From Pseudomonadota bacterium (lineage in GTDB: Bacteria > Bdellovibrionota_C > UBA2361 > OMIW01), in contig OMIW01000142.1 in NCBI GenBank assembly GCA_900299205.1, forward strand, positions 1-54,890: a DNA stretch of 54,890 nt, written 5' to 3'. The position numbers and the translations under genes are program-made. A model generated the notes under the pieces. That model was not told where the DNA came from. It searched no databases and saw nothing but the letters and a program-made list of their open reading frames with translations. This document shows positions 18,432-26,255 of the stretch, in pieces; positions within the stretch are counted from its first letter, which is position 1; the number at the start of each line of letters is the position of its first letter.

Positions 18432-18641
18432 ATGAAGATGTCTTTTCGGCGGTTTCTTAACCAACGCTACGTCCTTCCAACCTTCGCTCTCCTCCTCGTA
18501 ATCTTTGCGCGGCTGATCGTCGCATCGTTTGAATTCGGTAATATGAAGGGATTTGTTATCTCGATGATCCATGCCTTGGTCGTCGCAGTCGGCACCCTTT
18601 GGTGCCTCCATGATCATCCGGATACAATCACGAGCGGGTAA
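18432..18641 (+). CDS. Small two-helix membrane protein, 69 residues
   Basis: I use the internal ATG at 18432 (MKMSFRRFLNQRYVL) because the protein then starts with a basic segment followed by hydrophobic helices VLPTFALLLVIFARLIVASF and GFVISMIHALVVAVGTLW. No family recognised. There is no strong ribosome site. The longer frame from 18312 has an unlikely N-terminus. Confidence 0.45.
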   Translation: MKMSFRRFLNQRYVLPTFALLLVIFARLIVASFEFGNMKGFVISMIHALVVAVGTLWCLHDHPDTITSG

Positions 18642-18849
18642 GTGGATAAGCCCCCCTTGTTAGCCACCCCATAGTCCGAGATATCCTGGGGTCCTCCTGC
18701 TCTCCTCTCCGGGTAATTGAGGCACACCGGCTCGCACTCCCCTTACTTGTAATTCCGCAGTCTTCCATCTTATTTTTGGTCATCCGGATTTGATGAAGGG
18801 CTGTTTTCGCGCTATCATCCTCGTCAAACGTATTTTTATTTTGCGCACC

Positions 18850-20058
18850 ATGTACCCCCACCCATTACAACAAGTCATCCAGTCGCGTTCGAATTTTGAT
18901 GCTGAGGGTTTGCTGGAACTGCTCCGTGAGGTAGTTTCGATTCAGAGTGGAACAACCAACACGGAAGGTATTCGGAAAGTTCAGCATATCGGGCAACGGG
19001 AATTGGAGTCTCTCGGATTTCACGTTCAGCTGATAGAGGTTGATAACTTTGGGCCTCACCTTCTCGCTGAGCGACTTCGCCCAGGAAGGCCAAACATCCT
19101 CCTTGATGGTCATGTTGATACTGTATTCCCACCTGATTCCAATCCCAACTTCCGAATCGAGGGCTCAACCTGCTTTGGTCAGGGGGTAATCGACATGAAG
19201 GGCGGCAATATCTGCATGTTGGGGGCTTTGCGTCAGCTTCATCGAAGCGGAGCACTCGACCGTCTGAGTGTCCGTGTGCTCCTTGTTTCGGATGAGGAAG
19301 TCGGCAGCCCCTCCTCCCGATTCTTGATCGAAAAATTTGCCCCTCAGGTCGATATTGTGCTCGTTTTCGAGGAGGCGGGAGCGTGCGGAGAGGTAGTAGT
19401 TGGTCGCTCTGGCATTCAAGTCGCCGAGGTTCGGACATCGGGCGTTGCGGGTCATGCAGGAAACGTCAAAGGGATCCGTCGGAATGCCATTGAAGAACTT
19501 TCATACAAGATTTGTGCGCTCAGAGAAGCTGCATACAGCCTAGCCGACGAAGGTATACTCTTCTCGGTTGGCACAATTACAGGGGGAATCGCTCACAATG
19601 TGATCGCTGATTCGGCGGCGTGTGCAATTAATATCCGGTTTCCTGACGGTATCGTTTTTGACCGTCTGAGGAGAATGTTTGAATCAATAACTTCAATACC
19701 TCATGTTCCAGGAACACGCACATCCTTATCGTGGCATCCGGCTGGCTCTCCGGCTATGCCGGTAACGGAACGGGCCCTTACTATTGCCAACCTGTGTACT
19801 GAGATAGGTCTCGAGGCTGGGATTTCGGTCGGTTCGGAGACTCGAGGAGGTTCGTCTAACGCGAACTTGTGGGCTCACCATGGCGCACTGGTTCTCGATG
19901 GTTTAGGACCGATCGGAGGCGATGATCACTCTGAGAGGGAATGGATGTCCATCCCCACACTTATTTCGCGTGTAGATCTGGTCTCTCGCCTACTCGCTAA
20001 ACTTTCAATCCGGGAGGATATGTTCGGTCGTCGCCTACCTACCTCCGAGGAGCTGTAG
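18850..20058 (+). CDS. M20-family metallopeptidase (ArgE/DapE/carboxypeptidase G2-like)
   Basis: Two-zinc amidohydrolase of the M20 family, which cleaves amino-acid conjugates or dipeptides. Zinc and catalytic motifs are in order: LLDGHVDTVFP (about 85), QGVIDMKGGN (about 113), VSDEEVGSPSS with the catalytic Glu pair (about 147), VFEEAG, and a dimerisation lid domain with SGVAGHAGNVKGIRRNAIEEL. The C-terminal His is in LGPIGGDDHSEREW. Overall closest in style to glutamate carboxypeptidase (CPG2). The start at 18850 is chosen over TTG 18790; neither has a good ribosome site. Its last 24 bases overlap the end of flagellin on the other strand. Confidence 0.85.
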   Translation: MYPHPLQQVIQSRSNFDAEGLLELLREVVSIQSGTTNTEGIRKVQHIGQRELESLGFHVQLIEVDNFGPHLLAERLRPGRPNILLDGHVDTVFPPDSNPNFRIEGSTCFGQGVIDMKGGNICMLGALRQLHRSGALDRLSVRVLLVSDEEVGSPSSRFLIEKFAPQVDIVLVFEEAGACGEVVVGRSGIQVAEVRTSGVAGHAGNVKGIRRNAIEELSYKICALREAAYSLADEGILFSVGTITGGIAHNVIADSAACAINIRFPDGIVFDRLRRMFESITSIPHVPGTRTSLSWHPAGSPAMPVTERALTIANLCTEIGLEAGISVGSETRGGSSNANLWAHHGALVLDGLGPIGGDDHSEREWMSIPTLISRVDLVSRLLAKLSIREDMFGRRLPTSEEL

Positions 20059-20904
20059 TGCGAGCTGGGGTTGCTGATTGGCCTGACCCAACATCGCCGT
20101 CGCAGCCTGTTGAAGAATGTTGACCCGCGACAATTCAGCCGCTTCAGAAGCAACGTCAACATCCCGGATGCGGCTTTCCGTTGCTATAAAGTTCTCCCTG
20201 GCGGCTCTCAGATTGTTGATAACGAAAGCGAGTCGAGATTCTGCCACCCCCAGAGTTCCCCGATTCCTTGACAGAGAGGATATGGCGGCATTGACGGCAT
20301 CCAGGGCTCGCTGAGCGGCAGATATCGATTCAATCGGTCCCTGAGTATCGAGGATGGAGTAGATTTGGACGGAAGACCCAGAATTCGCGAGTCCAAGAGC
20401 TTGCAGCGTTGCTGCGACCCCAGAGTAACTCACTGTTGAAAGCGACGTTCCATCGAATCCGACCTGAAAAGCGATCCCAGCTCCCCCACTCAACAACCGT
20501 AAACCATTGAACTCGGTCGTTAGTGCCACCCTCTCTATTTCGCTACTCAGAGCACTGAATTCGGCTGCAAGAGCAGAGCGTTGGTCATTGCTATAGATGC
20601 CATTCGCCGACTGTTGTGCGAGCTCGGCTAATCGTCCGAGCACATTCGATATCTCGCCAACTGTTTGATCCGCTATCGTTATTACCGATATCCCGTCACT
20701 CGCATTTCTTATACCCGTTGCGGCTACGCGAGAATCTGCCTTTAGAGTTTCTGCGATTGAAAGGCCTGCAGCATCATCAGCAGCAGAATTAATACGGAGT
20801 CCAGATGACAGTCTCGCGTAAGAAGTCGCCAATCGGTCGGATACCGAGGCTAGGTTTCTTTGGGCCCTAAGAGATGAAACGTTGGTCGCTATATTGATGG
20901 ACAT
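20035..20904 (-). CDS. fliC: Flagellin
   Basis: Filament subunit. The N-terminal D0/D1 region reads SINIATNVSSLRAQRNLA, YARLSSGLRINSAADDAAGLSIAETL and GISVITIADQTVGEI. The C-terminal D1/D0 region reads ESRIRDVDVASEAAELSRVNILQQAATAMLGQANQQPQLALQLL. The middle is short (about 100 residues), so the outer D2/D3 domains are essentially missing and the filament should be thin and smooth; 289 residues is typical of such minimal flagellins. AGGAGACC directly before ATG supports the start. No chaperone or cap gene is next to it. It is convergent with the M20 peptidase gene. Confidence 0.96.
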   Translation of the reverse strand: MSINIATNVSSLRAQRNLASVSDRLATSYARLSSGLRINSAADDAAGLSIAETLKADSRVAATGIRNASDGISVITIADQTVGEISNVLGRLAELAQQSANGIYSNDQRSALAAEFSALSSEIERVALTTEFNGLRLLSGGAGIAFQVGFDGTSLSTVSYSGVAATLQALGLANSGSSVQIYSILDTQGPIESISAAQRALDAVNAAISSLSRNRGTLGVAESRLAFVINNLRAARENFIATESRIRDVDVASEAAELSRVNILQQAATAMLGQANQQPQLALQLLGGR

Positions 20905-20952
20905 GGTCTCCTATCCGTGTAAGACTGCGAGAGTCGCGTTTTTTTTAAAGGC

Positions 20953-20967
20953 CACACATCATGTGTG
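20953..20967. repeat. Palindrome upstream of flagellin
   Basis: CACACAT C ATGTGTG, 7-bp arms around one base, about 50 bp upstream of the flagellin ATG. It could be an operator or part of a terminator for the upstream transglycosylase gene; no T-tract on the minus strand supports the latter. Confidence 0.4.
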
Positions 20968-21077
20968 TACAACGATCCCGGGGCATCCGTTCAGGGACAG
21001 GCGGTAATCCATTCCCGCCACAGCCGACAATGCAAAGGGCCTGCCAACCTGATTTTTCCTGGCCGCTGAGGACGCTA

Positions 21078-22124
21078 TCACCGCGAGAGAGACTGGGAAC
21101 TGTCCTGTCCGTACCAAGCTGAGAATTCCTCCTCTCGCCGAAGCACCCTTTCCACGTATTGCTTCGTCGAGCGAGGGAGGAAATCACTAATATCTGAATA
21201 ATTTCCGGCCTCTCGGCCTAACTCCTTCGCTCTCATCTGGGCCCGAACTACTCTTCCCTCACCCGCATTAAACGCCGCTAACACAATCCGCTTCCGTGAG
21301 TCCCCTGATATGCCCGGGATTGTGGAAAGTCCCCGATCGAGCTGCGTCGGCTGGGAGAATATTTCGTTAAGGTGGGTCAGATAGCGAATCCCAAGGTTTA
21401 CGTTTTGACCGGGATCAAGGGGCGCATATCCTTCGGTGTCAGAGAACCGGGTAAGAATTTCCTTCCCCGTGGAATCAAGAAACTGAAAAAGACCTTTTGT
21501 CTCATGACCATCTTGGCTAATACTGCCGCTTTTGAAGGAGGACTCTGTTGAAACGACAGCTAAAGCTAAAGGGACAGGTACGTCAGCCTTTTGCTCCTCC
21601 TTGGCGGCAACTATAAGCCTCTTTACCTCAGCTATCCGTTCGGGATGCGAAAGTTTATCGAATTGATAGGACGAGTCGTACCGTTTTATTGACACGATTG
21701 AGGGTGTCGGAATGGCCGGAATCGATTCTTTGACGCTACCCGGAAGAATAGGTTGCAAACTGACATCTGAAAGGTTTGGGGTAGGAGGAGTTAAATGTAA
21801 AAGATTAACGGAAAGTCTTCCCATCATCTCATCGGGAGATGTTTCAGAGGCGGTCAATGAATGCTGACTCGATTCGGTTCGCGAGCCTATCTCCTCCGAG
21901 GGATAGGTAGACCTTTTTTCATCTTTGATCTGTTGGGGAATCGATTCAATGAGATCAGCATGTTGGGTTCGTTTTCCGGAATCTGTTAAGGAGCTGCGCT
22001 CACCCAGAATTCGAGCGAAAGAGGGCGGTTTAGTAGATGAAGTATCTTCGGTATCTTCAGTAAGCGGCTCATACTGAAGGCCCTTCTGAATACTTCGGAA
22101 GCTTCCGAGGAAATCAATTCTCAT
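21078..22124 (-). CDS. Lytic transglycosylase (SLT fold) with long disordered N-terminus
   Basis: Murein lytic transglycosylase. The C-terminal half has the catalytic Glu in ALAVVSTESSFKSGSIS, then ETKGLFQFLDSTG, NVNLGIRYLTHL and IVLAAFNAGEGRVVRAQ, the ordered Slt/LT motif set. The first 170 residues from the chosen ATG (22124, MRIDFLGSFRSIQ) are polar and Ser/Pro/Thr-rich, with no signal peptide. The longer ORF-track version from 22433 would overlap the RepA-like gene and has an Arg-rich, unlikely N-terminus. With flagellin downstream, a role in opening the wall for the flagellar rod, or in a secretion system, is conceivable. No sequence evidence decides. Confidence 0.8.
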   Translation of the reverse strand: MRIDFLGSFRSIQKGLQYEPLTEDTEDTSSTKPPSFARILGERSSLTDSGKRTQHADLIESIPQQIKDEKRSTYPSEEIGSRTESSQHSLTASETSPDEMMGRLSVNLLHLTPPTPNLSDVSLQPILPGSVKESIPAIPTPSIVSIKRYDSSYQFDKLSHPERIAEVKRLIVAAKEEQKADVPVPLALAVVSTESSFKSGSISQDGHETKGLFQFLDSTGKEILTRFSDTEGYAPLDPGQNVNLGIRYLTHLNEIFSQPTQLDRGLSTIPGISGDSRKRIVLAAFNAGEGRVVRAQMRAKELGREAGNYSDISDFLPRSTKQYVERVLRREEEFSAWYGQDSSQSLSR

Positions 22125-22206
22125 TCGTTCTGCGCACGAAAAGCTGGGAAACCAGAATCCACTCGATTCAGTTCCTCGGCAAATCTCATGCCAAAAGGAT
22201 GTGAGA

Positions 22207-23520
22207 CTAGGAAATACCCTCTTTCTGCATACGCTCAAGTACGGCGTGCTCGAGAACTTTTTGATAGTTATGTTCTGAGAGATGTGGCCTGATCTTGGCA
22301 AGGGATGCAGTAACCTCACGCTCAATATCCAGCCTCGTCCTGCGTGATATTGGTGCCGCAGAAACGAGCTTCGGCATGCGCTTTGGAATCGAGAATGTTT
22401 GATAATTCTCAACAGCTCTGTATAAGAAACCAACTGGACTTCGATTCACCAAATGGCTGCCAGAAGATACGAGAGCATCGTAGTAAGCGATAATTTGTTC
22501 AATTCGGGAGACAGAATCCGGAGATTTGCCCTCCAGTAATTTGATGGCTTGGCGCTCCTTTAAACCACGAGCAACCAGGGACATCACAACCTTTTTTGTA
22601 TCAATTTTTTTGGCTTCCAGCACCCTTGATCGCGTGAGCTTTAGATTCTCAGAGAGCTGAGGCTCCTTTCTGGGCGCTTCCTGAGAAATTACACGGGTGC
22701 CTCGCTTTGCAATCACCGTCAACCGTGTGTCAGCTCCCCTACCCGAATAGGAAAATTGCTCGATGAATCCTTGTTCGCACAGCTCGGTCAAGGCTGGATC
22801 AAGTTGTTGTCGTAATGAGCTGGCAAATCGATAATTTCGAGATATACCCAGCTTTTCATGTGATAAGGTGAAAAGGTTAATTTCAAGACACGTTCGGTAC
22901 CAGAAGTGTTTATCCAGGAATCGATATAGACGCTTCGAAACAGCGGAGCGTAGGGAGAGGTAGAAGTCGAGGTCCAGTTTTTTGATAAACCCGACCTGGA
23001 AAGATTTGAAAATTGTTTCACTCCAGGTGAAGTAGCTCGATTTTAGATCGGCATCGCGAGAGGTATTTATCTCATATGCGTCTATCAGTCCGAAGACCTT
23101 AGTGCTGTGACATTTCGCATCATTGTCAAAAAAAGCATTGGTAGCTTTGATCCTAAGACCCGCCAATCGGTCGAGCGCTTTCTGAAGACGGCTATAGCTT
23201 CGTCCCTCCGTACTCCACCGAAGAGTTCGTAGAAGCTCATACCTCGTAAAGTGCACTTTACGAGTTTGAATTCCATCATCGACGGTCAGTTTGAGAAGAC
23301 CGAGCAAAACTTCGTCGTCCGAGGATGTTGGGAGTCCAAATTTGTCTGCACCCGTGATGAGCCATTTCCGTTCGATGAGATCTCCGTTCTTTGTTCTTAT
23401 GGAATCGTTGAATTCGAGAGTCTTCAGGTTTGGGTTAGCTCGTGTTGAGAGAACCGTAAGCGGAAACTCAGCGAGATTCATTTCATCTCGGGATACGATC
23501 CGGCGCGGTAGTTCGTCCAT
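22207..23520 (-). CDS. RepA-like plasmid-type replication initiator
   Basis: Resembles the 'replication initiator protein A' (RPA) family of plasmid initiators: RKVHFTRYELLRTLRWSTEGRSYSRLQKALDRLAGLRIKATNAF, then SYFTWSETIFKSFQVGFIKKLDLDFYLSLRSAVSKRLYRFLDKHF and SHEKLGISRNYRFASSLRQQLDPAL. These are winged-helix initiator segments that bind iterons at the origin. The C-terminal 170 residues are basic and helical without a named domain. The gene reads away from a 581-bp AT-rich intergenic region with repeated motifs, on the far side of which parA and parB begin. This is the standard layout of a replication/partition module. ATG 23520; no strong ribosome site. Confidence 0.8.
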   Translation of the reverse strand: MDELPRRIVSRDEMNLAEFPLTVLSTRANPNLKTLEFNDSIRTKNGDLIERKWLITGADKFGLPTSSDDEVLLGLLKLTVDDGIQTRKVHFTRYELLRTLRWSTEGRSYSRLQKALDRLAGLRIKATNAFFDNDAKCHSTKVFGLIDAYEINTSRDADLKSSYFTWSETIFKSFQVGFIKKLDLDFYLSLRSAVSKRLYRFLDKHFWYRTCLEINLFTLSHEKLGISRNYRFASSLRQQLDPALTELCEQGFIEQFSYSGRGADTRLTVIAKRGTRVISQEAPRKEPQLSENLKLTRSRVLEAKKIDTKKVVMSLVARGLKERQAIKLLEGKSPDSVSRIEQIIAYYDALVSSGSHLVNRSPVGFLYRAVENYQTFSIPKRMPKLVSAAPISRRTRLDIEREVTASLAKIRPHLSEHNYQKVLEHAVLERMQKEGIS

Positions 23521-24101
23521 GGTGATTCAGAAGAAGAATAACCCAAATAATCGGGGAGGGACTTCCCTTGCAGAGTACTGACTTTTAGTAAGTTAAACAA
23601 TCAAGATTTTTCTTTACTAATTATGTTGTGAGCGGATAAATAGATTAAGGAATACAGGTAGTTAGGTGAGTATATTTACTTGAGATCACGAGAAAAAATC
23701 TTTCAATTCACGAGGGTCTTTACGGAGGTGCACGATAGGATTTTTTTCGATTCACGAAGGTTCTTTTTCCGATACCCGAGATGATTTTTTTCGAATTCAC
23801 GACCCTTAGCTGAAAGGCTCGTGTAAGGAAATAATTCGTTTGGGACATAGAAACCGCCATTTGGGGACAGGATTTATAGGGAAGCACGATATTCAACGTG
23901 TACTGACATAAGAAAGGGGAAGGAAGGGTATCGTGAATTGATAAAAAGTCGTATAAGAAGCCGCTCGAACAAATTGTTGATGGGCCGTGCTCACGAACAT
24001 TCATTCTCTGAAGTTTTATTCGTGATTGAGTTTCTGTGAGCTAAGGAAAGAAGCAGCGGTGTTTAGGTAGTCTCATTATTATATCAATTCACGGTAGGTG
24101 T
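23521..24101. other. Candidate origin of replication (iteron region)
   Basis: The divergent gap between the RepA-like gene and parA. The left third (about 23580-23660) is AT-rich, a possible unwinding element. The remainder carries repeated TTCACGA-type motifs in both orientations. Neither the 9-bp DnaA-box consensus TTATCCACA nor a close relative was found by eye. The call is an inference from gene context and the repeats. Confidence 0.6.
23685..24094. repeat. Iteron-like motif ATTCACGA, about nine copies or near-copies
   Basis: Forward exact copies: 23706-23713, 23750-23757, 23795-23802. Forward near copies: ATCACGA 23685-23691, TCACGA 23991-23996, ATTCACGG 24087-24094. Reverse copies: TCGTGAAT 23931-23938, TCGTGA 24020-24025. 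The three exact forward copies are spaced 44 and 45 bp apart. Two share a longer unit, TTTTTTTCGA(A)TTCACGA. Spacing of about four helical turns would suit an initiator or ParA/ParB operator on one face of the DNA. Confidence 0.65.
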
Positions 24102-24896
24102 ATGGCGCTCATACTGGGGGTAGTTAATCAGAAGGGAGGGGTCGGAAAGACCACCACGAGTGTTAACTTGGGTGCAGCTTTGGCTGCGCAGCGAAAGAGA
24201 GTTCTTCTCGTTGATATCGATGCACAGGCAAATGCCTCGACTCACTTGGGGATTGCAACGGGGGATGAGGAAGAGACGGCCGAGAGTGGCTTAGAGAGGC
24301 AAGTTCCAGATTTTACGAGCTATGACCTTCTTAAGGGAACAAAAAATGTTCATGAAGTAGCAATAAAAAGGTCTGAAAATCTGGAAATTGTCCCCTCGAG
24401 TCTTCTTCTGAGCGCTGCGGACCTGGAGTTGGGAGGGGTGGTTGGCAGGGAACTTCTTCTAAAGAGGGCGCTGAGCAAGGTTACGGGTGATTATGATGTG
24501 ATCATAATCGACTGTCCACCCGCATTGGGGTTGCTCTCTCTCAATGCCCTAGCTGCTGTTCAGAAAGTTATAGTCCCCGTTCAGAGCGAGTATTTGGCTC
24601 TGCACGGGGTGCGTCAGCTTCTTGATACTATCGATCAAGTTCGTGCGATTTATAATCCAGATCTTGTCGTTGGAGGAGTTCTCATCTGTCTTCATGATTC
24701 GCGGAGAAGACTCGCCCGAGCGGTTGCGGAAACAATCCATTCTTACTTCGGGGATCTTGTTTTCAAGACGGTTATTCGTACTAACGTGGCCCTCGCAGAG
24801 GCACCTGCGCACGGAAAAACTATCTTTGAGTATGCGGAGAAATCCTCGGGAGCCGAAGATTACGCGTCACTGGCGATGGAGGTGATGAATGAGTAA
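24102..24896 (+). CDS. parA: ParA/Soj partition ATPase
   Basis: Deviant Walker-A ATPase that drives DNA segregation with ParB. The sequence opens LGVVNQKGGVGKTTTSVNLG (deviant Walker A, Lys at about 11 and 16), then VLLVDIDAQANASTHLG (Walker A'), IIIDCPPALGLLSLNAL (Walker B) and IPVQSEYLALHG-type switch VPVQSEYLALHGVRQLL. At 264 residues without an N-terminal extension it is the chromosomal/Soj type, not the larger plasmid P1 type. parB overlaps its end by 8 bases. It starts at the edge of the candidate origin. Confidence 0.95.
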   Translation: MALILGVVNQKGGVGKTTTSVNLGAALAAQRKRVLLVDIDAQANASTHLGIATGDEEETAESGLERQVPDFTSYDLLKGTKNVHEVAIKRSENLEIVPSSLLLSAADLELGGVVGRELLLKRALSKVTGDYDVIIIDCPPALGLLSLNALAAVQKVIVPVQSEYLALHGVRQLLDTIDQVRAIYNPDLVVGGVLICLHDSRRRLARAVAETIHSYFGDLVFKTVIRTNVALAEAPAHGKTIFEYAEKSSGAEDYASLAMEVMNE

Positions 24897-25803
24897 GCGA
24901 AAATTGATATTGGCAAATAACCCACTTCTGAGTGGTCCGGCGCTTCGAGACAGGCACGATTCAAATGCGGCTCCTCAGTTGACGCCATCTCAGCAGGGAC
25001 CCTTTCGAGAAATTCCGATTGAATTGATCGATCCCGATCCCGAACAGCCTCGAAGTGTTTTCGATGAGGATCAATTGGAGGAGTTGACGCAGTCAATTCA
25101 ACGCTATGGCGTTTTGAGTCCTCTCCTTGTCCGTCCGAGTAGAATTGCTGGTCGATACCTTGTTGTCGCTGGAGAACGCCGACTTCGGGCTTCGACACAA
25201 GCGGGACTCGCTAGTGTACCGGCGATTATTGACAGGAGTTTAGATGGTGATAAAGAGCGGACACTCGCCATTCAGCTTGTTGAGAATCTGCAAAGAGCCG
25301 ATCTTTCCCCCTTGGAGCGAGCCCAGGCGATGGGGATGCTGAGAGATTCATTCGGACTGTCGATTCGAGATATTGCGGAGCGGCTGGGAGTCTCGAAAAG
25401 CCTGGTCCATCGAAGTCTCGATCTTTTAGCGCTCCCCCCTGACTTAATCGTTGCGCTGCAAAATGGGGCATCTGAGTCGAAGATTCTTCTGCTGTCAAAG
25501 ATTGATGACGAGGATTTACGGGCGACGTACCTTCGGGAGATCGAGGAGATTACTCGAAGTGACATTGAGGCTCACCTAAAAGGCCGGTCGGCGCGAACTA
25601 CGACACCGGAGACTCGAGACTCGAAGGATGAGGTAATTGACCCGGAAGATCGTCGAATAGCCGATGAGATCCAACGGGCGGTTGGAGTACGAGTTCGACT
25701 TCAGAGAGAAGGTCGAAATAGCAATCGGGGGCGCCTCGTCCTTGAGTTCTATTCGGAGGACGATCTTCAGGAGATATTCCGGAAGTTAGTGAATGACAAC
25801 TAA
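24889..25803 (+). CDS. parB: ParB/Spo0J centromere-binding protein
   Basis: Partition CTPase that loads at parS and spreads. The N-terminal catalytic domain has EIPIELIDPDPEQPRSVFDEDQLEELTQSI, LVRPSRIAGRYLVVAGERRLRAS (box II) and ENLQRADLSPLERAQ. The central helix-turn-helix is LSIRDIAERLGVSKSLVHRSLDLLALP. The C-terminal dimerisation part ends GRLVLEFYSEDDLQEIFRKL. Length of 304 residues is usual. It is translationally coupled to parA by an ATGAGTAAG overlap. Two palindromes follow within 130 bp of its stop. Confidence 0.95.
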   Translation: MSKRKLILANNPLLSGPALRDRHDSNAAPQLTPSQQGPFREIPIELIDPDPEQPRSVFDEDQLEELTQSIQRYGVLSPLLVRPSRIAGRYLVVAGERRLRASTQAGLASVPAIIDRSLDGDKERTLAIQLVENLQRADLSPLERAQAMGMLRDSFGLSIRDIAERLGVSKSLVHRSLDLLALPPDLIVALQNGASESKILLLSKIDDEDLRATYLREIEEITRSDIEAHLKGRSARTTTPETRDSKDEVIDPEDRRIADEIQRAVGVRVRLQREGRNSNRGRLVLEFYSEDDLQEIFRKLVNDN

Positions 25804-25813
25804 GAGGGTTGGC

Positions 25814-25850
25814 GACCTCGAAGTGTCCCACGGTGGGACGCTTCGAGGTC
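25814..25850. repeat. Long inverted repeat containing candidate parS 1
   Basis: GACCTCGAAG and CTTCGAGGTC flank TGTCCCACGGTGGGACG, giving arms of 18 bp with one T-G mismatch around a single central G. It begins 11 bases after the parB stop. There is no T-tract, so it is not a classic terminator, though it could slow transcription. Confidence 0.75.
25825..25839. promoter_or_regulatory. Candidate parS site 1
   Basis: GTCCCACGGTGGGAC, a perfect 7+1+7 palindrome. The second identical copy lies 93 bp further on. Sites of about 14-16 bp with dyad symmetry beside parAB are typical parS; this sequence differs from the widespread TGTTTCACGTGAAACA. Confidence 0.6.
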
Positions 25851-25917
25851 TTAAGTTAAGATCTCATTCTCACACGAAAGGTGATCGTGAGATGATATAA
25901 GCAGCTCGGGAAATACC

Positions 25918-25932
25918 GTCCCACGGTGGGAC
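25918..25932. promoter_or_regulatory. Candidate parS site 2
   Basis: Exact second copy of GTCCCACGGTGGGAC, here without the longer flanking inverted repeat. Flanking bases are different, so the 15-mer itself appears to be the conserved unit. Confidence 0.6.
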
Positions 25933-26255
25933 AATATAAGAATTTTAGGCCCGAGGGGGCCTCTCGGGGAGAAACTTTTGCCTGAGAGGTAGTGAGGGTG
26001 CGAGATGAACGTGTTTTGATAGAAGCCGAAAAAAGGAAACTCCCAATAAAGGCTCTGTCGGGAAACGAAAGAATAGTCGAGGGCTGGGAGTGAATGGCGC
26101 CCTCCTCGAGGGTCAAGTTAGGACCCGAGGATTGCCAATGATTCGAAAGGGTGCGATCAATCACCGGTCAAATTTCAGAGGCTTGTCCGATTATCTCCGG
26201 GTAGGCAACGGGTTCTCCGTTAATCGGTTGTAGTGGGCTAAAAAAGGATTTCGGT

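Noticed and set aside
23624-23643. TTGTGAGCGGATAA, matching the core of the E. coli lac operator
   Set aside because: Only half of the dyad is present and no lac-type gene or LacI-family regulator is nearby; probably chance in the AT-rich origin region.
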